DNA from: Caldilineaceae bacterium SB0661_bin_34
GTDB taxonomy: Bacteria > Chloroflexota > Anaerolineae > Caldilineales > Caldilineaceae
Reading direction: 5' to 3'
DNA length: 64,000 nt
Assembly (NCBI GenBank): GCA_009841145.1
Contig: VXMJ01000072.1
Span: 1 to 64,000, forward strand
This document shows positions 18,486 through 28,818 of the stretch, in pieces. The translations under genes and the position numbers were made by a program. The notes below the pieces were generated by a model. The model saw only the letters and a list, made by a program, of their open reading frames with translations, made no database searches and was not told the origin of the DNA. The number at the start of each line of letters is the position of its first letter. Position 1 is the first letter of the stretch.

Positions 18486-21014
18486 ATGCAAGTAAACACC
18501 ATCCCGTACCGAGCGACATCCGACGGCTTCCTCGATCACTGGCTGGTGGCGGGGCCGGCGGATACCGAGGCGAAGATAGTAAGTGGCCGGATGCGGCTAC
18601 CAGCACCGGATTTTCTGTCCGTGTTGGACTGCCTTGGCACGCAACAACGTCCAGTGGAGTGGGAGCCACCACTGCGGGTCGGGTCCGATTCCCACCGCTG
18701 GATGTATCGGTGCAGTTTGGCCGATCACCGACTGGATCTGGCGGACACCCACGCCGAACCGGTCTTGCGCCGGTATTGGCTGTACGTCGAAGTCCTGCCC
18801 GGCCACCAGTCGGAGTTGGCACTGGTCGTGGAAGCCGCCGGCAAGGTGTTCTTGTGGGCCAACGGTCGCGAGGTTGAGGCCGAGTGCCTGGAGGGTGGTG
18901 GTTCAGCAGAGCGGTTTCGGTTTGCCCTGCCTCGCCATGAAGGCACGCTGCGATTGTTCCTGGAATTTCGGGCCTTTGTCTGCGGTGCCTGGCCCGGTTT
19001 TCTGTCCACGTGTTTGGAACCTCACGTGGGCAGTGCCAGAATCAACTTGCCGACCGCCGTCAATCCGGAGCGTCGTCTGGGTCTCGAGGCCGTCATCGGC
19101 GACTTTGCCCTGGATCGCCATGTCTTTTCCCGAACCGATCCGATCACGTTGCGCTGGCCCGAGGACTACGACCGGACGGCCATTTTGGGTTTCAACTTGC
19201 GTCGGCCGGACGGAGCCACCTACGTTGAGGTGATGCAGGCGGAAGTCAAGGTGGGCACCGAACACGCCCTCAATATGGACTTTACCGGTCCCGACGGCCG
19301 CTATCAGCTGACGGTCAAGCCACACCTCCAGGAGTACTACGAAGAGAACCAACGGGTTGAGTGCGTCCAGGATGTGTACGTAATCGACCACGTGTTCGAA
19401 CAAACCCCGGAGCAGGAGGACGAGGACCGGGTTCAGCGGCTATTGCAGGCGGCCTTTCGGCACCAAGAGCATTCTTACCGCGAGCTGGCGGTACTTCAAC
19501 GTCCGGGCGAGGAACCGGATCGACGATTGCTGGAGGACTGCATCCGTACCCTCGCGGAGGGTTCCGCCGACGCGGAAACAGCATTCCTCGCACTTTGGCA
19601 AATGGGCCGTGACCTGGAGGCCAGGCGAGATCAAGAAAGCCTTGCGATTCTGGACGGCAGTTGGAGCCGGTACCTTCCATCTACTGCCATCAACGGGGTG
19701 GAAAACAACCCTGTCCGCGGGTTCCTGGCGTGCGTCTGTCAGGTGTTGGCCGGTTTGCAGGACCCGCTCGCCGTGTTCGTCGGGTTTGGCGGCAGGTTGG
19801 GTTCGGACCTGGTCCGGGAGGGCGCCACCTTGGCCCAGGCATGGATGCTGAACCGCTTGGCACGCGGGTTCGGGGGATGTGAATCGGAGGTCGAACTGAG
19901 CTTGATCCTGCTGGGGTGCAGTTGCCTTGCGGAGGGTTGTGGTGATGAGGATTTGGCGAATCTGTCCCTGATGCTGATGGATCGCGTTCTCTTTGGGGTT
20001 GCCTGTGGTTCCTACCGCGGCGTGTACGGCTTGGCGTCCACCGGTGCGGACACGGACAGCGTCCTGGATGCAAGGCTCGGTGCCTTGGCACCAGTGGCTT
20101 ACGGTGCCTGGGGCCTGGGCACGGCCAACGGGCACATTCAAACCCCTGTGGCCCTGGCCAGATCGGACTATGAAGCTCCTGTCGTGGTTCGCGAGCTGGG
20201 GTTGTTTGTACCGGACGCCGTTTGGTCGCGGGAGCGGTACGCCCGGGCCGGTGAGCCGGTTACCGAGGACACTGGAGACGAGGAAGTCCACCGGGTCGCC
20301 TGGCGTACGGCCGACGGCATGCTGAGTTGCCTGCCTGACTACCGCGTCGGAGAGCAAGGACACCGGGAACTGGTCTGGCAGGCCGTGCTGGGCGTGGCCG
20401 CCAAGGTGCACGTCAATGGCCCCGCGAGCATGAGTACGAACGATGCCGTCCCGCGCAACTTCTGGCGGGGCAATGCGCGTCTGCCCAGAGTGGTCCAGTG
20501 GCAGGACGTGCTGATGGCTTTCTACCGGGGAGTTGATGCAGGCCAACTTGGCTTCACCCATGCACATTTCCCGGTCCACGCCTTTGCGGAGACGGACATC
20601 CGGGAGCATTGGGCGTTCGGCCGCCACGGCACGGGCTGGTTGGGCCTGTACGCAGCCAACGGTCTGGAGCTGATCACCAGCGGACCCGGTGCCGGCCGGG
20701 AACTTCATTCGCCGGGTGCGGACAACACCTGGCTTTGCCTGATGGGAGGCGAAGGATCGGGCGAGGACTTCGATGCTTTTCGTGAACGTCTTACGAGCAC
20801 GCTGGCCGTTGCCTCCGATGTAGTCTCGATCGCAAACACGGAAGGCCAAACGGTGTCCTGTGGATTGGCGGTACCGCTCACGGTGGATGGCAAACCCATG
20901 GATCTTGCCGGCAGCCTGCACTTGGACAGCCCCTTCTGTCGAGCTCCCTATCCGGCTTCGGCACTGACGATCCAGGGTCCGGGAACCAGCAGTTTGGAGC
21001 TGGCTTTCGGCTGA
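18486..21014 (+). CDS. Uncharacterised 842-residue protein, possibly polysaccharide-active
   Basis: There is no signal peptide or transmembrane segment, so the protein is probably cytoplasmic. The N-terminal third is beta-rich, the middle (about 300-560) is helical and may be an alpha/alpha toroid, and the C-terminal part is beta-rich with GMLSCLPDYRVGEQGHREL, NFWRGNARLPRVVQW and GFTHAHFPVHAF. This resembles uncharacterised proteins with a heparinase-lyase-like shape found near sugar transporters. That comparison is from memory and no catalytic residue is proven. It is the first gene before an oligosaccharide ABC operon, which supports a role in processing the imported sugar. Confidence 0.6.
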   Translation: MQVNTIPYRATSDGFLDHWLVAGPADTEAKIVSGRMRLPAPDFLSVLDCLGTQQRPVEWEPPLRVGSDSHRWMYRCSLADHRLDLADTHAEPVLRRYWLYVEVLPGHQSELALVVEAAGKVFLWANGREVEAECLEGGGSAERFRFALPRHEGTLRLFLEFRAFVCGAWPGFLSTCLEPHVGSARINLPTAVNPERRLGLEAVIGDFALDRHVFSRTDPITLRWPEDYDRTAILGFNLRRPDGATYVEVMQAEVKVGTEHALNMDFTGPDGRYQLTVKPHLQEYYEENQRVECVQDVYVIDHVFEQTPEQEDEDRVQRLLQAAFRHQEHSYRELAVLQRPGEEPDRRLLEDCIRTLAEGSADAETAFLALWQMGRDLEARRDQESLAILDGSWSRYLPSTAINGVENNPVRGFLACVCQVLAGLQDPLAVFVGFGGRLGSDLVREGATLAQAWMLNRLARGFGGCESEVELSLILLGCSCLAEGCGDEDLANLSLMLMDRVLFGVACGSYRGVYGLASTGADTDSVLDARLGALAPVAYGAWGLGTANGHIQTPVALARSDYEAPVVVRELGLFVPDAVWSRERYARAGEPVTEDTGDEEVHRVAWRTADGMLSCLPDYRVGEQGHRELVWQAVLGVAAKVHVNGPASMSTNDAVPRNFWRGNARLPRVVQWQDVLMAFYRGVDAGQLGFTHAHFPVHAFAETDIREHWAFGRHGTGWLGLYAANGLELITSGPGAGRELHSPGADNTWLCLMGGEGSGEDFDAFRERLTSTLAVASDVVSIANTEGQTVSCGLAVPLTVDGKPMDLAGSLHLDSPFCRAPYPASALTIQGPGTSSLELAFG

Positions 21015-21089
21015 CGAATCGAAATGAAGGCGGGAATCGGGATAGGGTAGGATTTTCTCCCCTAACCGCAAACAAGAGGAGTTGTTCTC

Positions 21090-23117
21090 ATGACTCGCAA
21101 GTTCACGCGCCGCGAGGTATTTAGGATCTCCGGTGCCGCGGCCACCGGAGCAGTGTTGGTCGCCTGCGGCGGTCCGGCGGAGGAGGAACCTGCGCCGGAG
21201 GCCGATGCCCCCATGGCGGAAGAGGCCATGGCCGAAGAGGCGATGGGCAAGGAATCGCCCTTGCTGGCCAAGCGGGTGGCTGCCGGCGACTTGCCGCCTG
21301 TCGAGGAACGGTTGCCACTGAACCCGCAGATCGTCCAGACTTGGCACGAAGTGGGAACCTATGGCGGCATGTTCACCGTCGGCAACCCGGCGGCAGGCAC
21401 GTTCCACAGTGGTCGGACCGGTGTGGGACAGGACGGCATCTGCCGCATCGGTACGGACCTCACCTCTGTGGTACCCAACATCGTCGAGAGCTTCAATATC
21501 AGCACCGATGGCCGCGAGCTAACCCTAAACCTGAGGCGCGGCACGAAGTGGTCGGACGGCCACCCACACACGGCCGACGACTTCGAGTTCTGGTACGTCG
21601 ACATGCTGAACGACGAACTGTCCCCGACCAAGCCGGGCTGGCTCCAGACCAGCGGTAATTTCATGGACTTCGAACGGGTGGACGACCATACGGTCAAGTT
21701 CATCTTTACGGATCCCTATCCGTTCATTCTGAAGTATCTGTGCCATATCCACGGTTGTTCGGTCGTGCATCCGAAACACTACGGCCAGCAGTTCCACGCG
21801 ACCTACGTGGATGTTGAAGAGCTGGAGGCACAGGCCAAGGACAGGGGCCTGGACAGCTGGATGGATTTATTCAGCGCGATGGCACAACTGGACGAGGGGG
21901 TGCCCCAGAGTAATCCCGATCTGCCCACGCTGGGTGCCTACAAGCTTCTCGAGAAGACCGAAACCCACTGGCTCTTCGAGCGCAACCCCTACTACTGGAA
22001 GACCGATCAGGCCGGCAACCAACTGCCCTACATCGATGCCTCGTTCATCAAGCTGCTGCAGGATCGGGAAATTCAGGACGCCGCCTTCATCAGTGGCGAG
22101 GTGGACATCGAATTCGGCTGGATGCCCAATCCCTCCAACTGGCCCCTCTACAAGAGCAACGAGGAACAGGGCGAGTACATCGCCATCGCCGCGCAGAACC
22201 TGACCGGTTCCGTACTGCATTTCCAGCCCAACCAGACGTACGAAGGGGATACTGTACTGCGGGACATCTTCCGCGACGTGCGTTTCCGAATCGCGCTGTC
22301 CCATTCCATCAACCGCGACGAGATCAGCGAACTGGCCTTCTTCGGCCGGGCCACACCGCAGCAGGCCACTGTGATTCCGGCGTGCTCCTTCTACGAGGAG
22401 GAATATGCCAAGCTGAACATCGAATACGATGTGGACAAGGCCAACGGGCTCCTCGACGAGATGGGCTTGGCCTGGGACAGCAACAACGAGTGGCGGCTGC
22501 GTCCGGATGGCGAAAGGCTGTCCTGGACCATCGAGTCCGGCATTGATCCGCAGTCCAATACCGTGTGGCAACTGTGCAAGGGCTACTTTGCGGCGATTGG
22601 ATGCGATGTCGCGATCAAGACTGTTACCGGCGAGCTCATCTCGGAACGCTATCCCGGTAACCAGGTGGCCATGGGCACCTGGGGCGCGGACAAGTGCACC
22701 GACTGGCTCTTCCCGTTGACCCCCCAGTTCTGGGTGCCCTACAACCTGGGCTGGGAATCCACAATGTATCCGCTGTGGACACGCTGGATTGTGACCGACG
22801 GCGAAACCGGCGAGGAACCGCCGGATGAGCTGAAGCTCCTCTGGGATCTCTGGCAGGAAATGAAGGTTACGACCGATCAGGCCCGGCAGGTCGAACTGGG
22901 CAAGGAGATCGTCCGCATCAACGCGGAAAGCATGTATGTGATCGGCACCGTGGCCCTGCCTCCGCATCCGGTCATCATCAAGGACAACCTTGGCAACATG
23001 CCCACCATTGAGCAGGGCCTGCTCTTTGGATGGGATCTCTATCAGTTCTATCCGTATCACAGCGAGCAGCTGTATCTCAAGCAGCCCCTGCACACGCGGC
23101 AGGAGTACAACGCGTAG
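21090..23117 (+). CDS. ABC transporter substrate-binding lipoprotein, family 5, Tat-type
   Basis: The N-terminus has a twin-arginine motif (TRREVFRIS, Arg7-Arg8) and a lipobox ending in Cys26 (VLVAC). An Ala/Glu-rich linker follows, then an SBP_bac_5 domain of about 600 residues with LNLRRGTKWSDGHPHTADDFEFW. It binds the transported oligomer outside the membrane. Family 5 proteins carry peptides or oligosaccharides; the GH2 gene in the operon favours a saccharide. A good AAGAGGAG site precedes the ATG. Confidence 0.9.
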   Translation: MTRKFTRREVFRISGAAATGAVLVACGGPAEEEPAPEADAPMAEEAMAEEAMGKESPLLAKRVAAGDLPPVEERLPLNPQIVQTWHEVGTYGGMFTVGNPAAGTFHSGRTGVGQDGICRIGTDLTSVVPNIVESFNISTDGRELTLNLRRGTKWSDGHPHTADDFEFWYVDMLNDELSPTKPGWLQTSGNFMDFERVDDHTVKFIFTDPYPFILKYLCHIHGCSVVHPKHYGQQFHATYVDVEELEAQAKDRGLDSWMDLFSAMAQLDEGVPQSNPDLPTLGAYKLLEKTETHWLFERNPYYWKTDQAGNQLPYIDASFIKLLQDREIQDAAFISGEVDIEFGWMPNPSNWPLYKSNEEQGEYIAIAAQNLTGSVLHFQPNQTYEGDTVLRDIFRDVRFRIALSHSINRDEISELAFFGRATPQQATVIPACSFYEEEYAKLNIEYDVDKANGLLDEMGLAWDSNNEWRLRPDGERLSWTIESGIDPQSNTVWQLCKGYFAAIGCDVAIKTVTGELISERYPGNQVAMGTWGADKCTDWLFPLTPQFWVPYNLGWESTMYPLWTRWIVTDGETGEEPPDELKLLWDLWQEMKVTTDQARQVELGKEIVRINAESMYVIGTVALPPHPVIIKDNLGNMPTIEQGLLFGWDLYQFYPYHSEQLYLKQPLHTRQEYNA

Positions 23118-23145
23118 GCATCCGCATCCCGAGGACGGTTGTAAC

Positions 23146-23172
23146 GGGGCGCGGCCATCACGGCCGCGCTCC
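23146..23172 (+). terminator. Hairpin between binding-protein and permease genes
   Basis: An 11-bp GC-rich stem (core GCGCGGCC paired with GGCCGCGC, loop ATCAC) begins 29 bases after the binding-protein stop. A further GGTT/AACC pairing can extend it. It probably attenuates transcription or protects the upstream mRNA, giving excess binding protein over permease. Confidence 0.6.
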
Positions 23173-23327
23173 AACCTCCTTACTTTCATCGAACGACCTT
23201 CCTGGACCCGCATGCCGCCCCGGTGCCGCGACGGGATCCGGTCATCCTTATAACCGCCAATCCACATCCTTCGTAATCCGTAACGCCGCGGTTGCGGCGG
23301 CTATCCCACGAACCTGTTCCGATCGAC

Positions 23328-24320
23328 ATGGCAATGCTGAAGTACGGCGTACGCCGGCTGCTCTACATGCTTCTGTTGATGGTCATGCTGTCCGTGGTTG
23401 CGTTTGTCATCATCCAACTGCCGCCCGGCGATTTCCTGACCTCCTACATCGTCGAACTGCAGCAGAGCGGCCAGCCGGCAGACGAAGAGGAGATTGAGGC
23501 TCTCAGGGTGCGGTACGGACTCGACAAGCCCATGTACCTGCGGTATCTCAAATGGATGTGGGACATGATTCGGTACGGGGACCTGGGCATGTCCTTCGAA
23601 CGGGAGCAGCCGGTGGCCGAAATCGTGGCTGCCCGTTTGCCCCTGACGATTCTCATCTCCCTCCTCACCACTCTGTTCGCCTATGGCGTCTCGATCCCCA
23701 TCGGCATTTTCTCGGCGGTGCGCCAGTACTCCGTTACCGACTATGTGGTGACGGTGTTGGGGTTTATTGGCCTGGCCATCCCGAACTTTCTGCTGGCGCT
23801 GATCATCATGTACATCCTGTACGCCGGGTTCCAGACCGACATCGGCGGCCTGTTTTCGCCGGAGTATGAACTGGCGGACTGGAGCTGGGCCCGGTTTGTG
23901 GACATGCTCAAGCATTTGCCTCCGGTGGTGATTGTGGTCGGCACCGGCTCCACGGCCTGGCTCGTGCGCGTGATGCGGGGCGTGCTATTGGACGAACTGT
24001 CCAAACCCTATGTCATTGCCGCCCGCGCCAAGGGCATTTCGGAACTCAGGTTGTTGATCAAGTATCCGGTCCGGGTGGCCATCAATCCCATCATCAGCAC
24101 CATCGGCTGGACCCTGCCCGGCATCGTGTCCGGTGCCACCATCACTTCCATTGTGCTGGGCCTGCCCACCACCGGCCCCATGTACCTGCAGTCGCTGCGT
24201 TCCCAGGACATGTACCTGGCCGGTAGCTTCACCATGTTCCTGACCCTGCTGACTCTGATTGGCACCTTCATCTCCGACATCCTGTTGGCTTGGATGGACC
24301 CGCGCATCCGATTCGAATGA
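23328..24320 (+). CDS. ABC transporter permease (DppB type)
   Basis: This inner-membrane subunit has six predicted helices and the DppB-type N-terminus (helix, then RYGLDKPMYLRYLKWM). The EAA-loop region reads PYVIAARAKGISELRLLIKYPVR. It forms the pore with the next gene product. The ATG at 23328 is preferred; the frame is open to 23292. Its stop overlaps the next start in ATGA. Confidence 0.9.
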   Translation: MAMLKYGVRRLLYMLLLMVMLSVVAFVIIQLPPGDFLTSYIVELQQSGQPADEEEIEALRVRYGLDKPMYLRYLKWMWDMIRYGDLGMSFEREQPVAEIVAARLPLTILISLLTTLFAYGVSIPIGIFSAVRQYSVTDYVVTVLGFIGLAIPNFLLALIIMYILYAGFQTDIGGLFSPEYELADWSWARFVDMLKHLPPVVIVVGTGSTAWLVRVMRGVLLDELSKPYVIAARAKGISELRLLIKYPVRVAINPIISTIGWTLPGIVSGATITSIVLGLPTTGPMYLQSLRSQDMYLAGSFTMFLTLLTLIGTFISDILLAWMDPRIRFE

Positions 24321-25456
24321 GCATGACCGTCCAAGTACCCCCCACAGCCGACGAGAACGTTGAAACCTTTTATGCCGCCTCGCAGTGGCAGCTCATGTGG
24401 AGTGCCTTCAAGAAGCACCGCATGGCGATGGTGGGCAGCTTCGTCCTGCTCTTCATCTATCTCGTCACCGTAGCGTTCAGCGATCTGCTTTCGCCCTACT
24501 CCATCGAAGGCGTGCATGCCGACTATCCCTACGCACCGCCCCAGCTGATCCGGTTCATCGATGCGGAGGGCCGCTTCCACCTGCGGCCATTCGTCTACGG
24601 ATGGTCCGTGGAGGAGGATCCGGTGACCTGGGAGGATATCTTCGTCAAGGACACCGAAGCCGTATACCCCATCAAACTCGGCGTGCGGGGCGAGCAGGTC
24701 AAGATTTGGGGCACGTTCAAGACCGACTGGCACCTGTTCGGGGTCGAGGAGCCGGGTGTCATGTTCCTGTTCGGAACCGACCAACTGGGCCGGGACCTGT
24801 TTACCCGGACCCTGCACGCCGGGCGCATCTCGCTGTCCATCGGCTTCATCGGCGTGGCCATCAGTTTTGTCCTCGGTAATCTGCTGGGCGGTATTTCCGG
24901 CTTCTATGGCGGTCCAGTGGACAACATCATCCAAAGGGTCATCGAGTTCTTCATCTCCATCCCGACCATTCCCCTGTGGATGGCGCTGGCTGCGGCCCTG
25001 CCTCCGGAATGGCCCACAATTCGGGTCTATCTGGGCATCACCATCATCCTGTCCTTCCTGGGCTGGACTGGCTTGGCCCGCGTGGTGCGCGGCAAGTTGC
25101 TGGAACTGCGCGAGGAGGACTTCGTCATGGCCGCCAAGCTGGTCGGCGAAACGGATCTCGGGATCATCCGTCGGCATCTGCTGCCGAGTTTCCTCAGTTA
25201 TCTGATCGTTAGCCTGACCCTTTCGGTGCCGGGCATGATTCTGGGAGAGACGGCCCTTAGTTTCCTGGGATTGGGATTGCGGCCCCCGGTGGTCAGTTGG
25301 GGCGTACTGTTGAGCACGGCCCAAAGTTTCCAGACCGTGGCGTTGTACCCTTGGCTGTTCATTCCCGCCGGCTTCGTGATTGCCGTGGTGCTCAGCTTCA
25401 ACTTCATGGGCGATGGCCTGCGCGATGCCGCCGATCCCTACGCGCACGGTCGCTGA
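24317..25456 (+). CDS. ABC transporter permease (DppC type)
   Basis: The N-terminal OppC-type helix (about residues 30-55) is followed by an extracytoplasmic insert of about 90 residues, the motif LFGTDQLGRDLFTR, five further helices and the EAA loop EEDFVMAAKLVGETDLGIIRR. The start overlaps the stop of the upstream permease (ATGA), indicating translational coupling. It is the partner of the DppB-type permease. Confidence 0.9.
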   Translation: MSMTVQVPPTADENVETFYAASQWQLMWSAFKKHRMAMVGSFVLLFIYLVTVAFSDLLSPYSIEGVHADYPYAPPQLIRFIDAEGRFHLRPFVYGWSVEEDPVTWEDIFVKDTEAVYPIKLGVRGEQVKIWGTFKTDWHLFGVEEPGVMFLFGTDQLGRDLFTRTLHAGRISLSIGFIGVAISFVLGNLLGGISGFYGGPVDNIIQRVIEFFISIPTIPLWMALAAALPPEWPTIRVYLGITIILSFLGWTGLARVVRGKLLELREEDFVMAAKLVGETDLGIIRRHLLPSFLSYLIVSLTLSVPGMILGETALSFLGLGLRPPVVSWGVLLSTAQSFQTVALYPWLFIPAGFVIAVVLSFNFMGDGLRDAADPYAHGR

Positions 25457-25494
25457 GCCCGTTCCTGGTTCCTTTTCCGCACAGGATTGCCGCC

Positions 25495-28400
25495 ATGTCC
25501 GACACCGCTTCGAACGCCCTGCCACATCGGGATCCGGCACTGGCTCTGTGGCCTCGTCAGCCCACCCTGCACATGCCGGACCGCGTCGCGGACGTCGCGT
25601 CTCCGGTCGTGTCCCTGGACGGCGACTGGAAGTTCCACCCGCACCCTCCGGACGGCTTTTGGCGGGCCGCTGTCAGAAAGGATGCATGGAAAGCTTTGCC
25701 GGTCCCCTCCTGTACCTTTTCACACGGCTACGATTTGGAAGAGGGCGAAGAATATGCCTACGCCCGGACGGTGGACATCCCGCACGACTTCGTCGGCCAA
25801 AGGGTGTTCCTACGCTTTGACGGTGTAACGGGCAAGGCCCGGGTCTGGATCGACGGGAACCCGATCCGCAGCCACTTCGGCGGTTATACAACCTGGTTTG
25901 CCGAGATCACGGACCGCGTGGTTCCCGGAACCCCGGCGGAGATCGTGGTCGGGGTCGCAGATGCCCAGTCCGAGCTGTGCGTCTTCAATCTCGGTGGCAT
26001 CATTCGCCCGGTTTCGCTGGTGGCCGTGCCGCCGACGCATCTTTCCCGCTGCCACGTAGGCATTTCGCTGACGGATGACCACCACACATCCGACATAACT
26101 CTTGTCGTGGGCGTGGACGGGAGCGACCTGAGCGGCCTGTCCCTGGAGGTTGAACTGACTGATCCAACGGGTGAGGTCGTAGCGGGTGGCAGTGGAACCT
26201 GGGCGTTGCCGCAGGACTCTCCGGACAGCACCATTGACCTTTCCATCGGAGCGGACTATCTGTGGGATGCGGAACATCCGCACCTGTATCGGCTTGAGGC
26301 AACCCTGATGCGGGATGGCCGCATGCTTCAGCAGGTCAGCCGGCGCTTCGGGATTCGACAAGTGGAGGTTGACGGGCAGGAACTTCTGATCAATGGCCGT
26401 CCGGTCAAGCTCCGGGGTGTGAACCGGCATGATGTGGCCCTGTTGACGGGTCGCACTTTGACGCCCGAACAACTGGAGCAGGACGTGTTGCTGTTCCGCG
26501 AGGCAAACGTCAATTTCATCCGCACCTCGCACTATCCACCCCGCGAGGACTTTCTGGAACTGTGCGACCGGCACGGGATTTACGTGGAGGACGAGGCGGC
26601 GGTCGCCTTCATCGGACAGTTCATCCAATGCGTCCAGAACGACCCCGATTACACGGCCCAATTCATGGACCAGATGGCGGAACAGGTGGAACGCCACCGC
26701 AGCCATCCCTGCGTGATTATGTGGTCCCTGGCCAACGAATGCTACTGGGGCACGAACTTCCACAAGTGCTTTGACTATGTGAAGGCCGCGGACCCGTCCC
26801 GGCCGGTGCTGTTCAGCTATCCCAACACAATGCCCGAGGGCTCTCCTCCCTGCGACATCTGGAGTTCCCACTATGCGGACTGGGACAGTGATCCCAGTGC
26901 CATGAGCGACACCTGGAGCCAGCATGGCCCGGGCCTGTTCCCCATGCCGGTTCTGCACGACGAATACGCCCATGGGACCTGCTACAACATGAGCGAGCAG
27001 CACCGCGATCCGGCCGTGCGGGAGTTCTGGGGCGAAAGCATCAAGCGCTGGTGGGAGAACATCTTCACGACGCCGGGTGCCTTGGGCGGGGCGATCTGGG
27101 GCGGTATCGACGACGAGATGATTACCAACAACGGGTACACCGTCAACCGCGAGTGGGGTCTGATCGACGGCTGGCGCCGGCGCAAGCCCGAACACTGGCT
27201 GACCAAGAAGGCCTACTCGCCCATTCGGATCACGGATCGGACGCTCCCCGCGCCGCAGGCGGATGGGTCCGCCCTGGTGACGGTCGCAAACTGGTTCGAC
27301 CATACGGACTTGAACGAGCTGGACATCGTCTGGCACCAGGACGAAGAGACCTGGGGACAAGTCGAGTGCCCGAGCATTCCGCCCCGCGCCCAAGGCTTGC
27401 TGAGGATTCCGGCCGCGCCCGTGTCATCGGGCAGGCCTGTCTATCTGATGTTCTCGAAACGCGGCCTTGAATCCACAGACGGCTACGACGTGGATGAGTT
27501 CATGCTGTCTCCGGCGTCGGAATCAGTGGCAGCTGCACCTTCCGTCTCCGAGGCTCCCAGGCTGGTCGAGACGAACGGAGCCTTGGAGGTTCGGCACGCG
27601 GGCTTCAGCCTGAGTCTGTCCCGCGAGACCGGCATGCTGTCCGGTTCCGTTGACGGTGAGCGGATTCTGGAGGGTGGTCCCCACTTGGTGTTGACAGGAT
27701 ATCCCCTGCCGGAATGGCAGGCAACCTCGGTGGCCGGTCGCCAGGAGGACGATGCGGTGGTTCTGGATATTGCCGGCTGTCACGGCGAACTGCAGGTGGA
27801 GTACTCCATTCGGGTTGACGGGACCGGCCTGCTTGACTTGTCCTACCGATTGCCGGTGCAGCCGTTTGCCAGCCCGCGCCGGCGCGGGTTGCGCGCCGGG
27901 CGCGATGTCGGCGGGTTTCGGGAAGTGGGTGTGGCCTTCGACCTGACCCACGAGGTGGATTGCGTGTCCTGGCGGCGCAACGGGCTCTGGTCCCTGTACC
28001 CCGACGACCACATTGGCCGCAATGAGGGCGTTGCTCCCAGAAATCGTGCGGAAGGGGACGAGACCTTTCGACAGGAGCCGGACTGGTCCTGGGGTGAGGA
28101 CATGCGCGGCTATTCCCTCTTCGGCCGTTACGACTTCGGCCGTCGGGGGACCAACGACTTCCGAGCCATGAAACACTCAATTCAGCAGGCCAGTGCCCTG
28201 GTGGCCGGCAGCGAAGCCCGTTTCAGTGCCGTTTCCGACAAGGACGACGCAGTTCGTCTGGAAGTGCTGCCCGATCCCGACTTCCAGTGTACGGGCGACG
28301 ACCTGTTGCGCCATGTGACCGGCAACTGGGTGCAGGCGGTGCCGGGTTCCAACCGGGACCTCATGTCCAACAAGACCGGGGACTTTGCGGAGTTCCGGTT

Positions 28401-28818
28401 CGAAGGTCCGGGTGTGGCCTGGCTTGGTTCGCGGGATAACATCCACGGCATGGCCAGAGTCCTGTTGGACGGCCAGGAAGTCGCTGTGGTCGACCTGTTC
28501 TGCGGCATCCTGCACGGCGTGGCACGCGGCGAACTCAAGTTCGAGAACGAGATTCTGTTCAGCTGTGAAGGGCTTGCACCGGGTTCTCACACGCTTCGCA
28601 TCGAGGTGTTGGGGGAGAAGAACCCGGAATCCGATGCCGCATATGTCAGTGTGTCCGGCTTCCGCGTACTGAAGGATGGCGGCAGGGATCGGATTCGCTT
28701 CCACATCGTCAACGAGTGGAATTATCCCGAGTTGACTTGGGGCAATTACATGAAGCCTCCCATCGGCATTGGTTCGGGCTATGCCAACCGGGTTCAGGCA
28801 AGGATGCACGGGGCGTGA
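25495..28818 (+). CDS. Glycoside hydrolase family 2 (beta-galactosidase/beta-glucuronidase-like)
   Basis: The 1107-residue protein has a GH2 sugar-binding domain (residues 30-200), an Ig-like domain, a TIM barrel (about 300-560), further beta domains and a C-terminal jelly-roll-like module (LDGQEVAVVDLF). The acid/base is Glu415 in WSLANECYW and the nucleophile is Glu490 in LHDEYAHG, both in family positions. There is no signal peptide, so it should cleave imported oligosaccharides in the cytoplasm. It is embedded between the permease and ATPase genes, and its stop overlaps the GTG start of the ATPase gene. The exact glycosidic specificity cannot be read. Confidence 0.88.
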   Translation: MSDTASNALPHRDPALALWPRQPTLHMPDRVADVASPVVSLDGDWKFHPHPPDGFWRAAVRKDAWKALPVPSCTFSHGYDLEEGEEYAYARTVDIPHDFVGQRVFLRFDGVTGKARVWIDGNPIRSHFGGYTTWFAEITDRVVPGTPAEIVVGVADAQSELCVFNLGGIIRPVSLVAVPPTHLSRCHVGISLTDDHHTSDITLVVGVDGSDLSGLSLEVELTDPTGEVVAGGSGTWALPQDSPDSTIDLSIGADYLWDAEHPHLYRLEATLMRDGRMLQQVSRRFGIRQVEVDGQELLINGRPVKLRGVNRHDVALLTGRTLTPEQLEQDVLLFREANVNFIRTSHYPPREDFLELCDRHGIYVEDEAAVAFIGQFIQCVQNDPDYTAQFMDQMAEQVERHRSHPCVIMWSLANECYWGTNFHKCFDYVKAADPSRPVLFSYPNTMPEGSPPCDIWSSHYADWDSDPSAMSDTWSQHGPGLFPMPVLHDEYAHGTCYNMSEQHRDPAVREFWGESIKRWWENIFTTPGALGGAIWGGIDDEMITNNGYTVNREWGLIDGWRRRKPEHWLTKKAYSPIRITDRTLPAPQADGSALVTVANWFDHTDLNELDIVWHQDEETWGQVECPSIPPRAQGLLRIPAAPVSSGRPVYLMFSKRGLESTDGYDVDEFMLSPASESVAAAPSVSEAPRLVETNGALEVRHAGFSLSLSRETGMLSGSVDGERILEGGPHLVLTGYPLPEWQATSVAGRQEDDAVVLDIAGCHGELQVEYSIRVDGTGLLDLSYRLPVQPFASPRRRGLRAGRDVGGFREVGVAFDLTHEVDCVSWRRNGLWSLYPDDHIGRNEGVAPRNRAEGDETFRQEPDWSWGEDMRGYSLFGRYDFGRRGTNDFRAMKHSIQQASALVAGSEARFSAVSDKDDAVRLEVLPDPDFQCTGDDLLRHVTGNWVQAVPGSNRDLMSNKTGDFAEFRFEGPGVAWLGSRDNIHGMARVLLDGQEVAVVDLFCGILHGVARGELKFENEILFSCEGLAPGSHTLRIEVLGEKNPESDAAYVSVSGFRVLKDGGRDRIRFHIVNEWNYPELTWGNYMKPPIGIGSGYANRVQARMHGA

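Noticed and set aside
19440-21407. 655-codon minus-strand frame opposite the 842-residue protein
   Set aside because: Low-complexity Gln/Arg/His-rich translation typical of antisense GC-rich DNA. The plus-strand frame has normal protein character.
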